Part shown: one piece after another, positions 53,914-64,000 of the stretch
Position numbering within the stretch: the stretch's first letter is position 1
Layout: the number at the start of each line of letters is the position of its first letter
Assembly: GCF_000165395.2 (NCBI RefSeq)
Contig: NC_010574.1
Coordinates: 930,001 to 994,000 of the forward strand
Source of the DNA: Babesia bovis T2Bo
Lineage: Eukaryota; Apicomplexa; Aconoidasida; Piroplasmida; Babesiidae
Reading direction: 5' to 3'
Length of the DNA: 64,000 nucleotides
Notes under the pieces: model-generated
What the model was told of the DNA's origin: nothing
The model's input: only the letters and a program-made list of their open reading frames with translations
Databases searched by the model: none
Made by a program: the position numbers and the translations under genes

Positions 53914-54949
53914 TTAACATCATCTAAGGTGTAAGTACTGCTGAGTATGTAACCTACAAACAACGTGCATTTAATATGTTGTGTAGTTACATAGTAGTGT
54001 ATAGAGAGTGCTTCCTAGAAGGATTGAGTGTATAGGTTACAGAAGATGTAGAACAAAATCATTATATTGTACACTATATCAACAAAAAGATGAATATTTC
54101 ATAGCTTATATCCATTGTGATGAACACAACTACTGTAATAGTTTATAGAAATAGCACATTGAACAATACTACTTTCTATATTATATGTATATAGTGATCA
54201 TGGTAGGAAAAGGAACATTTCAAGGAAATATCAATAGATACCAAGTGATGGCAAGCAACATATGAGGTATGGTGTTGGAGGGTAAATAGTTTTGTATGGT
54301 ATGTGGTGTTGTAGGGCGTATACTACATATGGGATTTATAGGGTTTATGTTATATGGTGTTTCTGGGGGTTATATTTTTGTAGGGTAGATAGTGCATTAT
54401 TGTATAGAGTGTCAATGATGCAATAGGATATATAGTGTTCTAGTAGCAATGGATAGATCCTGTTTGTTGGCAACATTGCTAGACACTGTTTGACTGGACA
54501 GTAGAGAAGTGTTTAGTATACATTATTTAAGAGTGTTACACAATGTAGTAGATGTTTAGGGTAGTGTAAAGGTTAGTTTTATAATGGTACTAGGTTGGGT
54601 ACTCCACAGTTCCAGGTAGTGCTATTTAGACAAGTAACTGACACCGTATAATGGTATGTTGGACCCATCTAGGATTCTAGGGATGACCACGAGAAACCAC
54701 GCATATATAACTGTAATGGACATTGTCACTACTGTGAAATAGGAACTAGTGATCCATCAGTACATAGGAATTCACCATTGCCTAGAAATTTACTAGTGCA
54801 TAGGAAGTGCGCATCACAACCGGATCTATATAGATTTGTACTACTGAATAGTACTGTATACTAATGGTGTTACACAGACCTTTCGAGGAAACCACATTCA
54901 TGAATGTCATGTATAGCACTTGTCTATATAGTTGGCTGCCACCAGGACA
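53914..54949. other. long AT-rich intergenic stretch
   Basis: No gene seen. The interval 54250-54410 is a GGTATGGTGTTG/TAGGG-rich stretch on the plus strand with no repeat unit I can define. Confidence 0.45.
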
Positions 54950-55307
54950 AGAGCATAATCTCCTATTAGCAATGAATGATAAATGGTCAATACGTCCATC
55001 GGTACCATTCAAAAGAATATAACGTATCACTATATGGAAACAGTTGTAATGTTAGTCAAGTGTCTAGCCTATAATGCAACAGGGTCTATTGTACTATAGA
55101 CGTGTGGACTACATTATTCTGTATTATTCGATGTCAATATAACACTACCCAATATAAGTGACAGCGATTAGATACCGACGATTATTGTAGAGAAGAATAT
55201 CCCGGAGTAACGCATGTACTATGCATGGCAGCTGTACCATGCATGGGGCATTAGAACAACTATGAGTCCGACAGTTAGAAATCTCAATCTCCACTGACTT
55301 TACGAAG
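54950..55307 (+). promoter_or_regulatory. conserved SmORF upstream region
   Basis: Similar to the reverse complement of 44394-44725 and, in its last 65 bp (ATTAGAACAACTATGAGTCC through CTACTGACTTTA), to the sequence before the SmORF at 56739. It ends ACTGACTTTACGAAG directly before the ATG. Confidence 0.65.
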
Positions 55308-55943
55308 ATGGTAGCTTTCAATATGTTATGGAAGCTCTGTGTAGTTGTGGCCTTCGGGCTCTCTGTCACTGCTACTGATGTATCCCAAGAGGAACCCAAG
55401 AAGGAATCATTGGTCAGCGGATTCTCCGGCACGGAAGACGAACATGGCACAGAGCCACCCAAATTCTCTCTCGAATGGTATTTGTTACCCAAACCCGAAA
55501 ACAGAGCTGCGCTACGTTATGTCCTGCCACGAAGTTTGGCTAAAGACGTTCCAGAAGACTATAATAAGCCAATAGATCCCGCGTTGGGGAAAGTCATTAG
55601 GAAATATTTCTTATGGTATGGCTTTGAATGGTATCTGTTAGCCATGCCGGAGAGTAGGGCTGCCTTACGTTATGTCTTGCCAAAGGATTTGGCTGACATG
55701 GTTCCAGAGAACTTTAACAAACCAATAGCACCTTTAGTGGAGAACGACATTAGGAAGCATTTTTTGTGGTATGCTGTTGAATGGTATCTGTTACCGAAGC
55801 CGGAAAATAGATCTGACCTACGTTACTTGTTGCCAAAGAATTTGGCCAAAGACGTTCCAGAAGACTTTAATGTACCAATAACGCCAAAATTGGAAAAGGA
55901 TATTAGAAAGTATTTATCATTGATTAGGAAAAAACAGAAATGA
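55308..55943 (+). CDS. SmORF family secreted protein with three 51-residue repeats
   Basis: 211 residues, intact. Leader LWKLCVVVAFGLSVTAT (about 7-23), an acidic linker to about residue 52, then three units beginning at residues 56, 107 and 158, exactly 51 apart: EWYLLPKPENRAALRYVLP, EWYLLAMPESRAALRYVLP and EWYLLPKPENRSDLRYLLP, each followed by VPE(D/N)(Y/F)NxPI and IRK(Y/H)(F/L). Predicted secreted; function unknown. Confidence 0.88.
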   Translation: MVAFNMLWKLCVVVAFGLSVTATDVSQEEPKKESLVSGFSGTEDEHGTEPPKFSLEWYLLPKPENRAALRYVLPRSLAKDVPEDYNKPIDPALGKVIRKYFLWYGFEWYLLAMPESRAALRYVLPKDLADMVPENFNKPIAPLVENDIRKHFLWYAVEWYLLPKPENRSDLRYLLPKNLAKDVPEDFNVPITPKLEKDIRKYLSLIRKKQK

Positions 55944-56679
55944 AGGTGCCTATGTTCATATAGGTTTCCAGTTGTAGACCACCAATATTGGATTGCCAGA
56001 ATGAAAAAAGATATAACCTTATGTTATGTTAATGAATTTGTGTAGCTATTACTAGTTCTTATGACACGGTTATTATCCTATACATAGACGTGCTCAGTAC
56101 CTATAACAACAATTTTACATATGTATACCTCCTAACAGCAACATCTTAACCCATACATCAATCTGAATCGGGACGTTGCCTTGTTAATGACACCTCTATT
56201 TTAAAGTGTTCTCCAGTAATCATCACCATGATATCAGTATGCATTGTGGCATCAATACTCATAGGTTGGAATTACATTGCACCGTTAGTTACAATGTAAT
56301 ACAACTTAGCTATATACATAATCCGTGATATATCTATCTTGGAATATATTTTCATAATGGAAAGTAAGACATTTCAAGTGCCTTTGACGCTTTACTGGTA
56401 TATGGAATCATAGGATGTCATTAACAGGCTACTGTAGCATATTGTGAAATAGAAGATTGTATATCATGCTACCGATAGTGTACAGATTGTGACAGTCATG
56501 GCACATATCGTGACAATTACGTTCCTGTTGGCGATATTTACCTGAAAAGCCTATGTTCCAATACCGGTCTCTAGATCACCTGTGATATGATGATATACTC
56601 AGGACATGGCAGCGAGGGAAATACAATGGTTTCATATAAGATAGATATTTCCTACCCAGCACTAGTACCATAGCTGAGA
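55944..56679. other. SmORF spacer
   Basis: No gene. The stretch around 56310-56375 is similar to the reverse complement of the minus-strand SmORF spacer at 43480-43540. Confidence 0.45.
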
Positions 56680-56738
56680 CATTAGAACAACTATGAGTCC
56701 GACAGTTAGAAATCTCTCTTTCTACTGACTTTATCAAT
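56680..56738 (+). promoter_or_regulatory. conserved proximal upstream element of the SmORF at 56739
   Basis: ATTAGAACAACTATGAGTCC, GACAGTTAGAAATCTC and TACTGACTTTA, matching 55249-55307 closely. Confidence 0.6.
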
Positions 56739-56984
56739 ATGGTATCCTTTAACATGTTATGGAAGCTTTGTGTAGTTGTGGCCTTCGGGCTCTCTGCCAC
56801 GGCCACTTCTACTGAGGTAGCCCAGGAGCAACCCAAGAAGGAATCACTGGTCAGCGGATTCTCCGGCACGGAAGACGAACATGGCACCGAACCAGTGGAA
56901 GTAAATGAAGAAGAGATTACTGAGACACAAGAAAACACTGAAACACAAGGGCTACCACTGCATGCAATCGATCGATTATTGTAA
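56739..56984 (+). CDS. truncated SmORF (leader and linker only)
   Basis: 81 residues: leader MLWKLCVVVAFGLSATATS and linker (VAQEQPKKESLVSGFSGTED), nearly identical to the SmORF at 55308, followed by GTEPVEVNEEEITETQENTE and a stop. No repeat unit is present downstream. It may be a non-functional truncation or a short secreted peptide. Its leader is closest to the pseudogene at 43050. Confidence 0.6.
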   Translation: MVSFNMLWKLCVVVAFGLSATATSTEVAQEQPKKESLVSGFSGTEDEHGTEPVEVNEEEITETQENTETQGLPLHAIDRLL

Positions 56985-57879
56985 TGCCATCAATATACTC
57001 AGGGATATGAACACCAATGTTGACTTACCGGGGTCAATTTCCAACATAAAAACGTGGGAGCCTTTTGCATTCACATACAGACTGGGATCTAACAGCGAAC
57101 AACGTTGAATCGACTTTCTGTTGCATTAAAGGTATTATTGGACTTCTATACCCAATACAAATAATGGAGGAGGTAACGTTATCACATTAAAAAATCATAA
57201 AATGAAATAGGTTTCTGATATTACAAATCTATGCATAGCAACATGATTCAGTCGTTGCCAAAACACGAAAACATACGGGGACCACCATAGTTGAATAGGT
57301 TACCTGCCATGCATTTTTGTAGCGCGTATAAGATGTAGTGGCCCTCTAGAGCTCATAATACAACACATGCTTCATCTCCTGTTGTTATGATGACCCAGAT
57401 AATAACACAATGGCATTACAAAATTCCTATTATAGTCTACACTACAGTAGATATAACATAACACCTATGAGTATTCTCATCAGTAGATTATAACAAATAC
57501 CGTATGCTCAAACAATGTTTAATGCTATATATGAGAAATCGATAAAAAATGTGAATAATGCTGCTGCTCAAAATGTGAACACAAATTAAGAAGATAAGAG
57601 ACGTTGAGTATGATAGCCTCGATAGTGTTCTGAAAACTATGCATATCACAGTTGGGACCAGTTTTCCCGATATTTTTGCTACCGTGCGAGTACAACGTTC
57701 TACAAGATTCAAGTGATACCAATTATGTAGCAAGGCAAAACCCTGGTATCATGATATATGACTTTTGCGTCAACTTAAAACATGCTGAACTCAAGTCCTG
57801 GGAGTATAAAACAACTCTTTCCATAAAACAACGATAGATAATGACAATTTAAAAGCAATATTTTATTGCAACCTCTATC
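56985..57879. other. intergenic, no gene seen
   Basis: AT-rich spacer at the end of the accessory region, before the 3' end of the ApiAP2 gene. No supported frame. Confidence 0.45.
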
Positions 57880-60669
57880 TCATTTAGAGGTATCAACATC
57901 TACAGAAGCAGAATGTGATCTGCGCTTACGTTTAGATTTCTTAGGGGTGGATGAACTTGTGCTTGTTGCGGTAGAACGTTTAGAAAGTAGTTGAGAAACT
58001 TGAACATAATTTGGGTTAAGCCATTCTGGCTGGACCGGCATGTTTCCAACTTGACAACGGAAAAGAATGCATGCGCGCCTAGCTTCACATAGAGACGAAT
58101 AGTGTCCTAAACTGAAACCTTTTGTACGAAACTTTCCATTTTCACGCCATTGGCAACGCCACAACTTCCGACTTGCATCAAAGTAAACACCAATAGGTAA
58201 TGGACCCATGGGGATAAGAGCATCATGGTTTCCATACATTTCTGTGACAGAAATTGCACTTGGCTTTTGACGCTGCCTACGCGACCCACGCACGCTACTG
58301 TCACTGTCATACCATTCTTCAACCGCCGACTCAGACATAGCATCGTTCCTTTCACCGAGATCATAGATGTATACTTCATTATTCTCCCTGGCAGCCTTAC
58401 GTGTAGTGCGGTTTGTCTCAGTATTACTTTCAACAGTGGCTTGTCGAGGATTGGTCAGCGTGTGTGACCTTGAAGGGCTTGTCGTTTTCCTCCGCGGACT
58501 TTGACTTGCATTAGTCCTAGGACTGTGATATGATACATTATCTTCGATCTCCTCCAAATCATGCTGTATATACTGGTCATTCTCAAACGTGCTATAGAAG
58601 CCCTGGTAGCAATTGCCGCTAAGGACAAAACTATTGCTTATAATATCGCGAAGTGTTGACTCAGAAGAACAAGAACCATCTGATTTGCCATCTTCAACGG
58701 TTTCACCCGCATCATAGTATTCTTTTACAGTTGGCTCTTGCTCACCGAGACGAGGCTCCATGTTGTTTTTCGAAGAATAGAGACAATCCCCTAATCTCAA
58801 TGTAGAAAGTAGGGCAGTATTCAATATCTTCATTGAATTGCTCAATGCTATTTTTGCACCGCCTTGTTCATTAACAAAAGCACGCCCCAAAGTCACACTA
58901 GCATCCAAGGCCGCCTTAATAGAATGTCTGAGTGCAGAAGCAGTTTTAAATTCATCCCAGCCATCTATGTGACACCCATCATACGTCTCTTCCAGTCCAC
59001 CAGCATATGGCGAGCCTCCAAATATGGCGCAACTAAGACTATTTTGCTCAATGAACTCCAAAGACAGCAGATGACGACCGAATGTGGAAGCGGCAGCTAA
59101 ACATTTAAAACAAAAACAAACGGAACCCAACTGAGTAGAAGTATCTACCACCTTGCCGTTAGATAAAGCGTTGAGCGACCTTTGAGACAAACTTGGCGTC
59201 GTTTTTGAATTCAACGAATTGTTTGAACCGTCACTTCGCGGAAACTCACCCAGGTCTTTGCGATTATTTGTAGGAACTTCGAAAGTCGTTACTTGCGAGT
59301 GCCCGAGAGTATCCGATGAAACGCAGTGTGTGGCGACCAGGTGCTCCTCTAGGGTATTACGCGTCTTCCGAGCGATGGGTGTTGACGCACCATCGTCGTG
59401 CGACCTTTGAATCTGAGACCTTGTCAGTCTCTTACCGGAATATGTGTCTTGGCTGGGATCACTCTCTCCTAGAGTATTGGAGAAACTGTAGTAATTCCAC
59501 CAAAATGGGGCCACGTCTGAAGTGTTAAATGAAGTGACGTCGTTCTTTAACGACAACTCAAAACCAGTGTCGTTTTTAACGTTATATGAATTTCTTACAA
59601 CCAAATAATCCTTCATACGATGGAGCGATAAACGGAAACAACCTTCCACACTTGCCAGAGACATTTGACTACATTGCACAATTTCGTGTAAAACAACTCT
59701 CTCACGTTCAATATTTGATGCGTAGCGCCCTGAGATCTCATCAAAGAAGCAATTCGAATAATCAGGACTGTATTCAACCCTATATTCAAGTGCCATATAA
59801 TGCTTTAGCCACCTCAGCTGCACTTTTAATGGAGGTTGACATACGTTATTTATGTGACCTATTATGGTAGAACAGACAGCGACCAATTCGGCTTTAACTG
59901 ATTGTATTAACGATTCTGCCAGATCATTACAACTTTGTATTAACTCGGCATCAACTCCCATTTCGAATGTTCCCTTTGCGGAGGTTTCTTTCACAAGACC
60001 TTCCAATGAAGCTACCGCTTTCGCAAGCTCTTGTGCTTGATCAATACAATCATAGACTGTGGAAATATCCTTTATAATGGGGAATTTTTTCAATAGGGTC
60101 ATTCCTTCATTTACGTTATCGCTATTTTGCAACAGTGCCTTCAGTGCTAAAACAACATCACTGTATTTTGGTGTTGTGACCTTTACAGCATCGTTACAAT
60201 CTAGGCATAGAATTTCAGTTTTTCTAACACCAGACTGGTTTTCTGGCTTACCTTCCTGTAGAAAAGATCCTACATTTCTCTGACCACAGCCCTGGAAAGT
60301 ACTGAAAAGATAGACGCCATCATCGAGTAACAGGGCCACACATTTTGTATCACCGAAATATATAATCCCAGTGCGTTCTTCAGGTGAACGATTCTCCCAT
60401 ACTCCACGCAAACATGAGTCCACATAACGTTTCTGTGCACACGTAGTTAGCCCATGCCTGTTGAATCCACATGAGCAATCTACGCTTTCGACCTCATCAA
60501 AATTAGTTATGTCACTTGCCGCTTGATGTACCCAGCACCTAGTCTTGTTGATTGTAATGCCATTATTGACAAGGGTGACGCGGTTGTAGAAGGTTTCACC
60601 GTACACACCGAGGACGTCACCACGAGAAAGTAGAAATGTCTTCGACGACTCCATATTCAACAACTGCAT
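57880..60669 (-). CDS. ApiAP2 transcription factor
   Basis: 929 residues, single exon. A single AP2 DNA-binding domain lies near the C-terminus (about 827-873: GVYFDASRKLWRCQWRENGK, then FRTKGFSLGHYSSLCEARRA), followed by a Ser/Lys-rich end with a nuclear-localisation-like KKSKRKRR. The rest is long, largely disordered, with a Cys-rich N-terminal third (CSCGFNRHGLTTC, CLDCNDAV). ApiAP2 proteins are the main sequence-specific transcription factors of apicomplexans. The start may be MQLLNMESS at 60669 or the second Met. The DNA target cannot be read from sequence. Confidence 0.85.
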   Translation of the reverse strand: MQLLNMESSKTFLLSRGDVLGVYGETFYNRVTLVNNGITINKTRCWVHQAASDITNFDEVESVDCSCGFNRHGLTTCAQKRYVDSCLRGVWENRSPEERTGIIYFGDTKCVALLLDDGVYLFSTFQGCGQRNVGSFLQEGKPENQSGVRKTEILCLDCNDAVKVTTPKYSDVVLALKALLQNSDNVNEGMTLLKKFPIIKDISTVYDCIDQAQELAKAVASLEGLVKETSAKGTFEMGVDAELIQSCNDLAESLIQSVKAELVAVCSTIIGHINNVCQPPLKVQLRWLKHYMALEYRVEYSPDYSNCFFDEISGRYASNIERERVVLHEIVQCSQMSLASVEGCFRLSLHRMKDYLVVRNSYNVKNDTGFELSLKNDVTSFNTSDVAPFWWNYYSFSNTLGESDPSQDTYSGKRLTRSQIQRSHDDGASTPIARKTRNTLEEHLVATHCVSSDTLGHSQVTTFEVPTNNRKDLGEFPRSDGSNNSLNSKTTPSLSQRSLNALSNGKVVDTSTQLGSVCFCFKCLAAASTFGRHLLSLEFIEQNSLSCAIFGGSPYAGGLEETYDGCHIDGWDEFKTASALRHSIKAALDASVTLGRAFVNEQGGAKIALSNSMKILNTALLSTLRLGDCLYSSKNNMEPRLGEQEPTVKEYYDAGETVEDGKSDGSCSSESTLRDIISNSFVLSGNCYQGFYSTFENDQYIQHDLEEIEDNVSYHSPRTNASQSPRRKTTSPSRSHTLTNPRQATVESNTETNRTTRKAARENNEVYIYDLGERNDAMSESAVEEWYDSDSSVRGSRRQRQKPSAISVTEMYGNHDALIPMGPLPIGVYFDASRKLWRCQWRENGKFRTKGFSLGHYSSLCEARRACILFRCQVGNMPVQPEWLNPNYVQVSQLLSKRSTATSTSSSTPKKSKRKRRSHSASVDVDTSK

Positions 60670-61334
60670 TTACTTCAGCTTATTAAACAATTCTATTGCG
60701 CATTAATGCGCGTTACACTTAGAATCCTATGCTCCCCTTTCCCTTTACACATCCAGGTGGTTAATCCCTGTAAAATCAACCAAACCAACAGTTGATATTC
60801 TGGTAATGATAAAATCAACAACACCAATTAAACAAGTATTTTCGTTGTGATATTTGGACGAAACACCCAGTAAGCTCCCCAGATATTTCTCACTGGTTTT
60901 ACACAGACGATGGTTTCTGTGGTTACAGCTCGTTTATTAGAATGTGTTAGCAATTACACGCAAAAATTACGCACTTTGAAGTAGCAAACGCCTACACACC
61001 ATACCGTGCTGTACCCCGGGGCTGCCACATACGTCACCCTTTGCTATGCCGTCTTGTTGGCAACTAGCGCAACTTGTGCAATCCGGATTATCTCTATGTT
61101 TTAGTATTTAATAACCACTATACAGCAAATTAGACCAAGGTGCGCCCATTAGGACCTAGTGTTCGCATTCGTTACGTGGGATAGATTGGTCATGAGGTGG
61201 AGCGCAGCAAACGGGGGATGTGCATGCGGCGTTTAGGCCTTTGTGCATCAACAGGGCGGAAAGCGCCTTGCAACAGTGAATTAACTGTATGCAGGGGTGT
61301 TATGTTAATTTTAATAACATTTTTTCGAGTTGAT
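60670..61334. other. intergenic, no gene seen
   Basis: Spacer between the ApiAP2 start and the glutaredoxin 3' end, both on the minus strand; presumably the ApiAP2 promoter. Short frames near 61200-61420 are shadows of no recognisable protein. Confidence 0.45.
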
Positions 61335-61997
61335 TTATCGTCCCTCGTTTTTTGTTCCACAGAGGATCTCTGCAAGTGCCCCGGATTCGTGCAGTTGTTG
61401 AACTACATCACAACCTCCCACTAGGTTCCCGTTAACGAATAACTGTGGAAATGTGGGCCAATTTGATACCTTTTTGGCACATGTTCGCAAATGGTCGTGA
61501 GAAAGTACATCCACGTAAGCATAATTGGGTACCTTGTACATATTAAGGATATTAACAACCTGTATACACACATTCAAATACATGAATTTCAGACTAACTG
61601 CTGAGCTAAATCCACATTTGGGTGACTCAGGCGTCCCTTTTAGAAGCAAGAGGATGGGTTCCCTCTTGATTAGACCTCTCAACTTTGTTTCTACTTGCTA
61701 TACCGGCTGTGCAAAAATAGATTACAGACATACCTCTTCTACCGTTGATGTTGAATACAACCGTTTTTTCGGTTTAATATGGCGCAGTTCGTTAGATAAG
61801 ACGGTTGTACGCCTTGATGTCGTTACGATTCCTCGCGACAAAATTTTGCATATCAGACAGTTATGAAACATGTAATCATTAAACACATACAGATTATCTA
61901 CACAACTGCCTCTAAGACTTGGTTGTCTCCAAATTGATGCTGTCAGTTCTCTGCGCCAGGAGGCCAGTGAGGTGCCAGAAACGCGCGCCATTTCCAA
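61335..61997 (-). CDS. monothiol CGFS glutaredoxin (3 exons)
   Basis: Exons on the complement are 61734-61997, 61599-61697 and 61335-61559; 588 nt, 195 residues. The core motif KGTPESPKCGFSSAVVNILN is complete only after splicing out a 39-nt intron that otherwise inserts 13 residues after the CGFS motif. TFPQLFVNGNLVGGCDVV is the glutathione-binding segment. Family members carry iron-sulfur clusters and serve in mitochondrial (or apicoplast) Fe-S assembly. The N-terminal ~85 residues are basic with few acidic residues, compatible with organellar import. The conserved Cys is single, hence monothiol. Confidence 0.85.
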
Positions 61998-62597
61998 TAT
62001 TTCACGTCGGTATAATCGAAACGTGCATATTTACCTACAATATGAATATATAATCCAGCTTTAAATGTTTCTTTCCAACTGAGATACCCTGGATTTACAA
62101 ATATATTTATCGCAACAACGAAAAGAAGGCTAGATGAATAATCAAAAAGACAATTGAAAATTTGTTCCTTTAAGGATTGGAATATTTACACATCAACGTG
62201 TTCTGTGGACACAAACAATTTAGCTTGACAACTATACGATATTATGCTTAATGTTAATATACATATCTAACACAACCCTACTACGTACCATTTTGTGTAG
62301 TAACGTAATGGGATTCTGTTTGCTCAAACCCATATATGGGACTATAGTATGATATATAGATATTTACATTGGGTTTAACTGTATTATCGGATGAGAATAT
62401 CTAATATAACACCATGCTTATATCTTAGTGCCAAACATTATATACCTTCATCGTTTTCGTTAATTTATATTCGGCAATAGTGACCCATTATAAACTTGAC
62501 TATCGGTATTAACTATTTACTTTTATGTATCATTGCTGCTCTCCATGAACTTCTATTGCCAATTGGCTATTTTGAGCGCGGGAGCAAAGCATTAGCA
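61998..62597. promoter_or_regulatory. divergent intergenic region
   Basis: Spacer between the glutaredoxin start (minus) and the NHP2 start (plus); must include both promoters. No other gene seen. Confidence 0.4.
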
Positions 62598-63131
62598 ATG
62601 GAGGATGTAGACGCTAACATGGAATTTGGAGAGGAGGGCTCAACCTATATATCGCCAATTGCTAACCCACAGCTTAGTGGCCGAATGCTGAAGAGAGCGA
62701 TGAAACTTTTGAAAAAAGCGTTATCTGTGGAAAAGCTCGCAAAGCAGCATCAGATGGAAAAAGGCAATAATGATATCGTAATGACAAGATTGGTCAAAAG
62801 AGGTGTTCAAGACGTTACTAAGGCTATACGTAAGGGAATGGACGGCATTGTCTTTATAGCGTGTGACGTTCATCCTATTGACGTAGTTTCTCACCTACCC
62901 GTTATGTGTGAGGAAGCCAACATGGCTTATGCATATGTGGACTCTAAGAGAGTAATATCGAGTGTTTGTCAATCCAAAAGACCGACTTGCGTGGTTCTTA
63001 TTGTCAAACCACCGCATGATTTGGACAAACGTTTACAGACTTTGGTACAAGACAAGCATGACAGACTGAGCTACCTAGAGTTGTATGACAAGCTGAACTC
63101 TGCCATACGGGATTTACACCCTTTCCTGTAG
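62598..63131 (+). CDS. NHP2: NHP2, H/ACA snoRNP subunit (L7Ae family)
   Basis: 177 residues from the ATG at 62598 (MEDVDANMEFGEEG); the frame is open 34 codons upstream, but that extension is hydrophobic and unlike the family, so the internal start is chosen. Features of L7Ae/NHP2 are VKRGVQDVTKAIRKGMDGIV, IACDVHPIDVVSHLPVMCEE, NMAYAYVDSKRVI and a basic N-terminal linker. It binds kink-turn-type RNA in H/ACA snoRNPs for pseudouridylation and rRNA processing in the nucleolus. Confidence 0.85.
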   Translation: MEDVDANMEFGEEGSTYISPIANPQLSGRMLKRAMKLLKKALSVEKLAKQHQMEKGNNDIVMTRLVKRGVQDVTKAIRKGMDGIVFIACDVHPIDVVSHLPVMCEEANMAYAYVDSKRVISSVCQSKRPTCVVLIVKPPHDLDKRLQTLVQDKHDRLSYLELYDKLNSAIRDLHPFL

Positions 63132-63639
63132 GTCTAATTACTGTCGTTTGTGACCCAGCTAATGACACTCAGACAATCGGTTTTAATGTACCAGCGTTAG
63201 TTCTTTAAGCAGTTATCCATACATCTCTGAACATAGTGATGCAATTATATCTGAACCATGGTATTTGCTGGCATACTTTGTCAGGTTCGTATTTATCTAT
63301 GGAGACGTGATGAATCACTTGGTGCCACAACCTTCCAGTTCTTATACTATTGTTGAATACGCTGAAGCACTACCATAAATATAGACCATCCCAGGTTTTT
63401 ATTACGTATGGATGAACAAATCAAGTGTTTGGCATTGATCACATATGACTTTACCTGGTGCGCGTTAATAGAGGAATATGTGCACAGATATAGTGATGTT
63501 TATATATGGTAATGGATGATTTTTATTTTTACCTACATATTCATAAGGATGATAAATGATACATTATGTATTTCACTTTAATGGCGTGTTTATTTTAAAA
63601 AGAAGCTACGGTTTATAACGCCAATAAAGAAGTTTTACG
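63132..63639. other. convergent 3' intergenic region, nothing seen
   Basis: AT-rich spacer between NHP2 and the RanBP1-domain gene. Confidence 0.45.
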
Positions 63640-64000
63640 TCACAACTTCTTTTCTGCATCGAAAATTTCTTTGTTGATCTTCGCAGCTTCTTCGAATTTT
63701 TCCTTAAAAAGATTCGCATGTTCTATTTGTCCAAACTTAAGAGCCATTTGTTCCACTTTTGTCTCATCATCGTATGTATTATTAGCAGTCCAGACCCAAA
63801 TCTTATCGCTTCCAATGTTTGGTCTCAATTTACACAACGATTCTGTTTCTACTACGTAGTGGTTGGCTACAACCTTCAACGTTTTATCTTGCCTTAGCAG
63901 GAATCTTATCTTTTTGGTAGTTTTATGTTGCAAGAGTTTAGATTCTCCGAGACCTCTTTCTTTCCATACTTGTTCTCCATCAGTGTCTGTTCCAAAGCGA
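63640..64000 (-). CDS. Ran-binding protein 1 (C-terminal part; 5' end outside window)
   Basis: The frame is open to the window edge. The visible 119 residues carry the RanBD core: RFGTDTDGEQVWKERGLGES, KIRFLLRQDKTLKVVANHYV, DKIWVWTANN and ALKFGQIEHANLFKEKFEEA, ending DAEKKL. RanBP1 binds RanGTP in the cytosol and assists RanGAP in nuclear transport. The start and any upstream exon are not in the window. Confidence 0.85.
   Translation of the reverse strand, partial: RFGTDTDGEQVWKERGLGESKLLQHKTTKKIRFLLRQDKTLKVVANHYVVETESLCKLRPNIGSDKIWVWTANNTYDDETKVEQMALKFGQIEHANLFKEKFEEAAKINKEIFDAEKKL

Noticed and set aside
1..64000. tRNA, rRNA or other structural RNA genes
   Set aside because: No T-arm GGTTCRA-type plus acceptor pairing or rRNA core sequence was noticed by eye; a tRNAscan or Rfam search would be decisive.

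Overview
This is a nuclear chromosome segment of an apicomplexan piroplasm, most likely Babesia bovis. Three things point there. It carries ves1-alpha and ves1-beta genes, which encode the variant erythrocyte surface antigen VESA1 of Babesia. It carries SmORF genes, the small secreted family described alongside ves1 genes in B. bovis. Its conserved genes are compact, intron-containing and apicomplexan in type (ApiAP2, alveolin, apicoplast-type ClpB and ClpP, a 177-residue HSP20). Most introns that could be resolved are 29-45 nt, typical of Babesia, with some longer ones. The species call is an inference; another Babesia sensu stricto is possible.

Layout. (1) 0.2-25.8 kb is a conserved block: an RbgA/MTG1-like GTPase, NAA20, RPS20, an alveolin, an MKT1-like protein, the U5 snRNP GTPase Snu114/EFTUD2, a LamG-fold secreted protein, a small unknown gene, ClpP, HSP20, TRAPPC2L, a single-TM protein with a possible thioredoxin-like domain, an Ulp1 SUMO protease and ClpB. 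(2) 26.5-53.9 kb is a ves1 cluster. At its centre is an intact divergent pair, ves1-alpha (28021-32161, minus) and ves1-beta (32518-36682, plus, 11 exons), separated by a 356-bp quasi-palindromic region like the bidirectional promoters of ves loci. Around it lie a ves1-alpha copy without exon 1, at least six ves1 fragments or pseudogenes, chimeras, a multi-membrane-spanning protein, and one conserved MFS transporter. (3) SmORFs occur as two pairs in opposite orientation (42.2-44.7 kb minus; 54.9-57.0 kb plus), the two ends of an inverted segmental duplication. (4) 57.9-64.0 kb is conserved again: an ApiAP2 factor, a CGFS glutaredoxin, NHP2 and a RanBP1-domain protein cut by the window edge.

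How it works together. The conserved genes are unrelated housekeeping functions. The cluster is a substrate for antigenic variation: VESA1a and VESA1b are held in the infected red-cell membrane, and the partial copies are potential donors for segmental gene conversion. The least explained sequence structure is a family of short GC-rich hairpins with a three-base TTC/GAA loop. They sit in the ves1 promoter, in ves1 introns, in gene flanks and, as variants, inside ves1 exons. A 29-nt version of the module is shared by the promoter and two ves1-beta introns.

Exon structures were derived by hand from GT/AG signals, reading-frame continuity and protein-family alignment from memory. Nothing was searched against a database.
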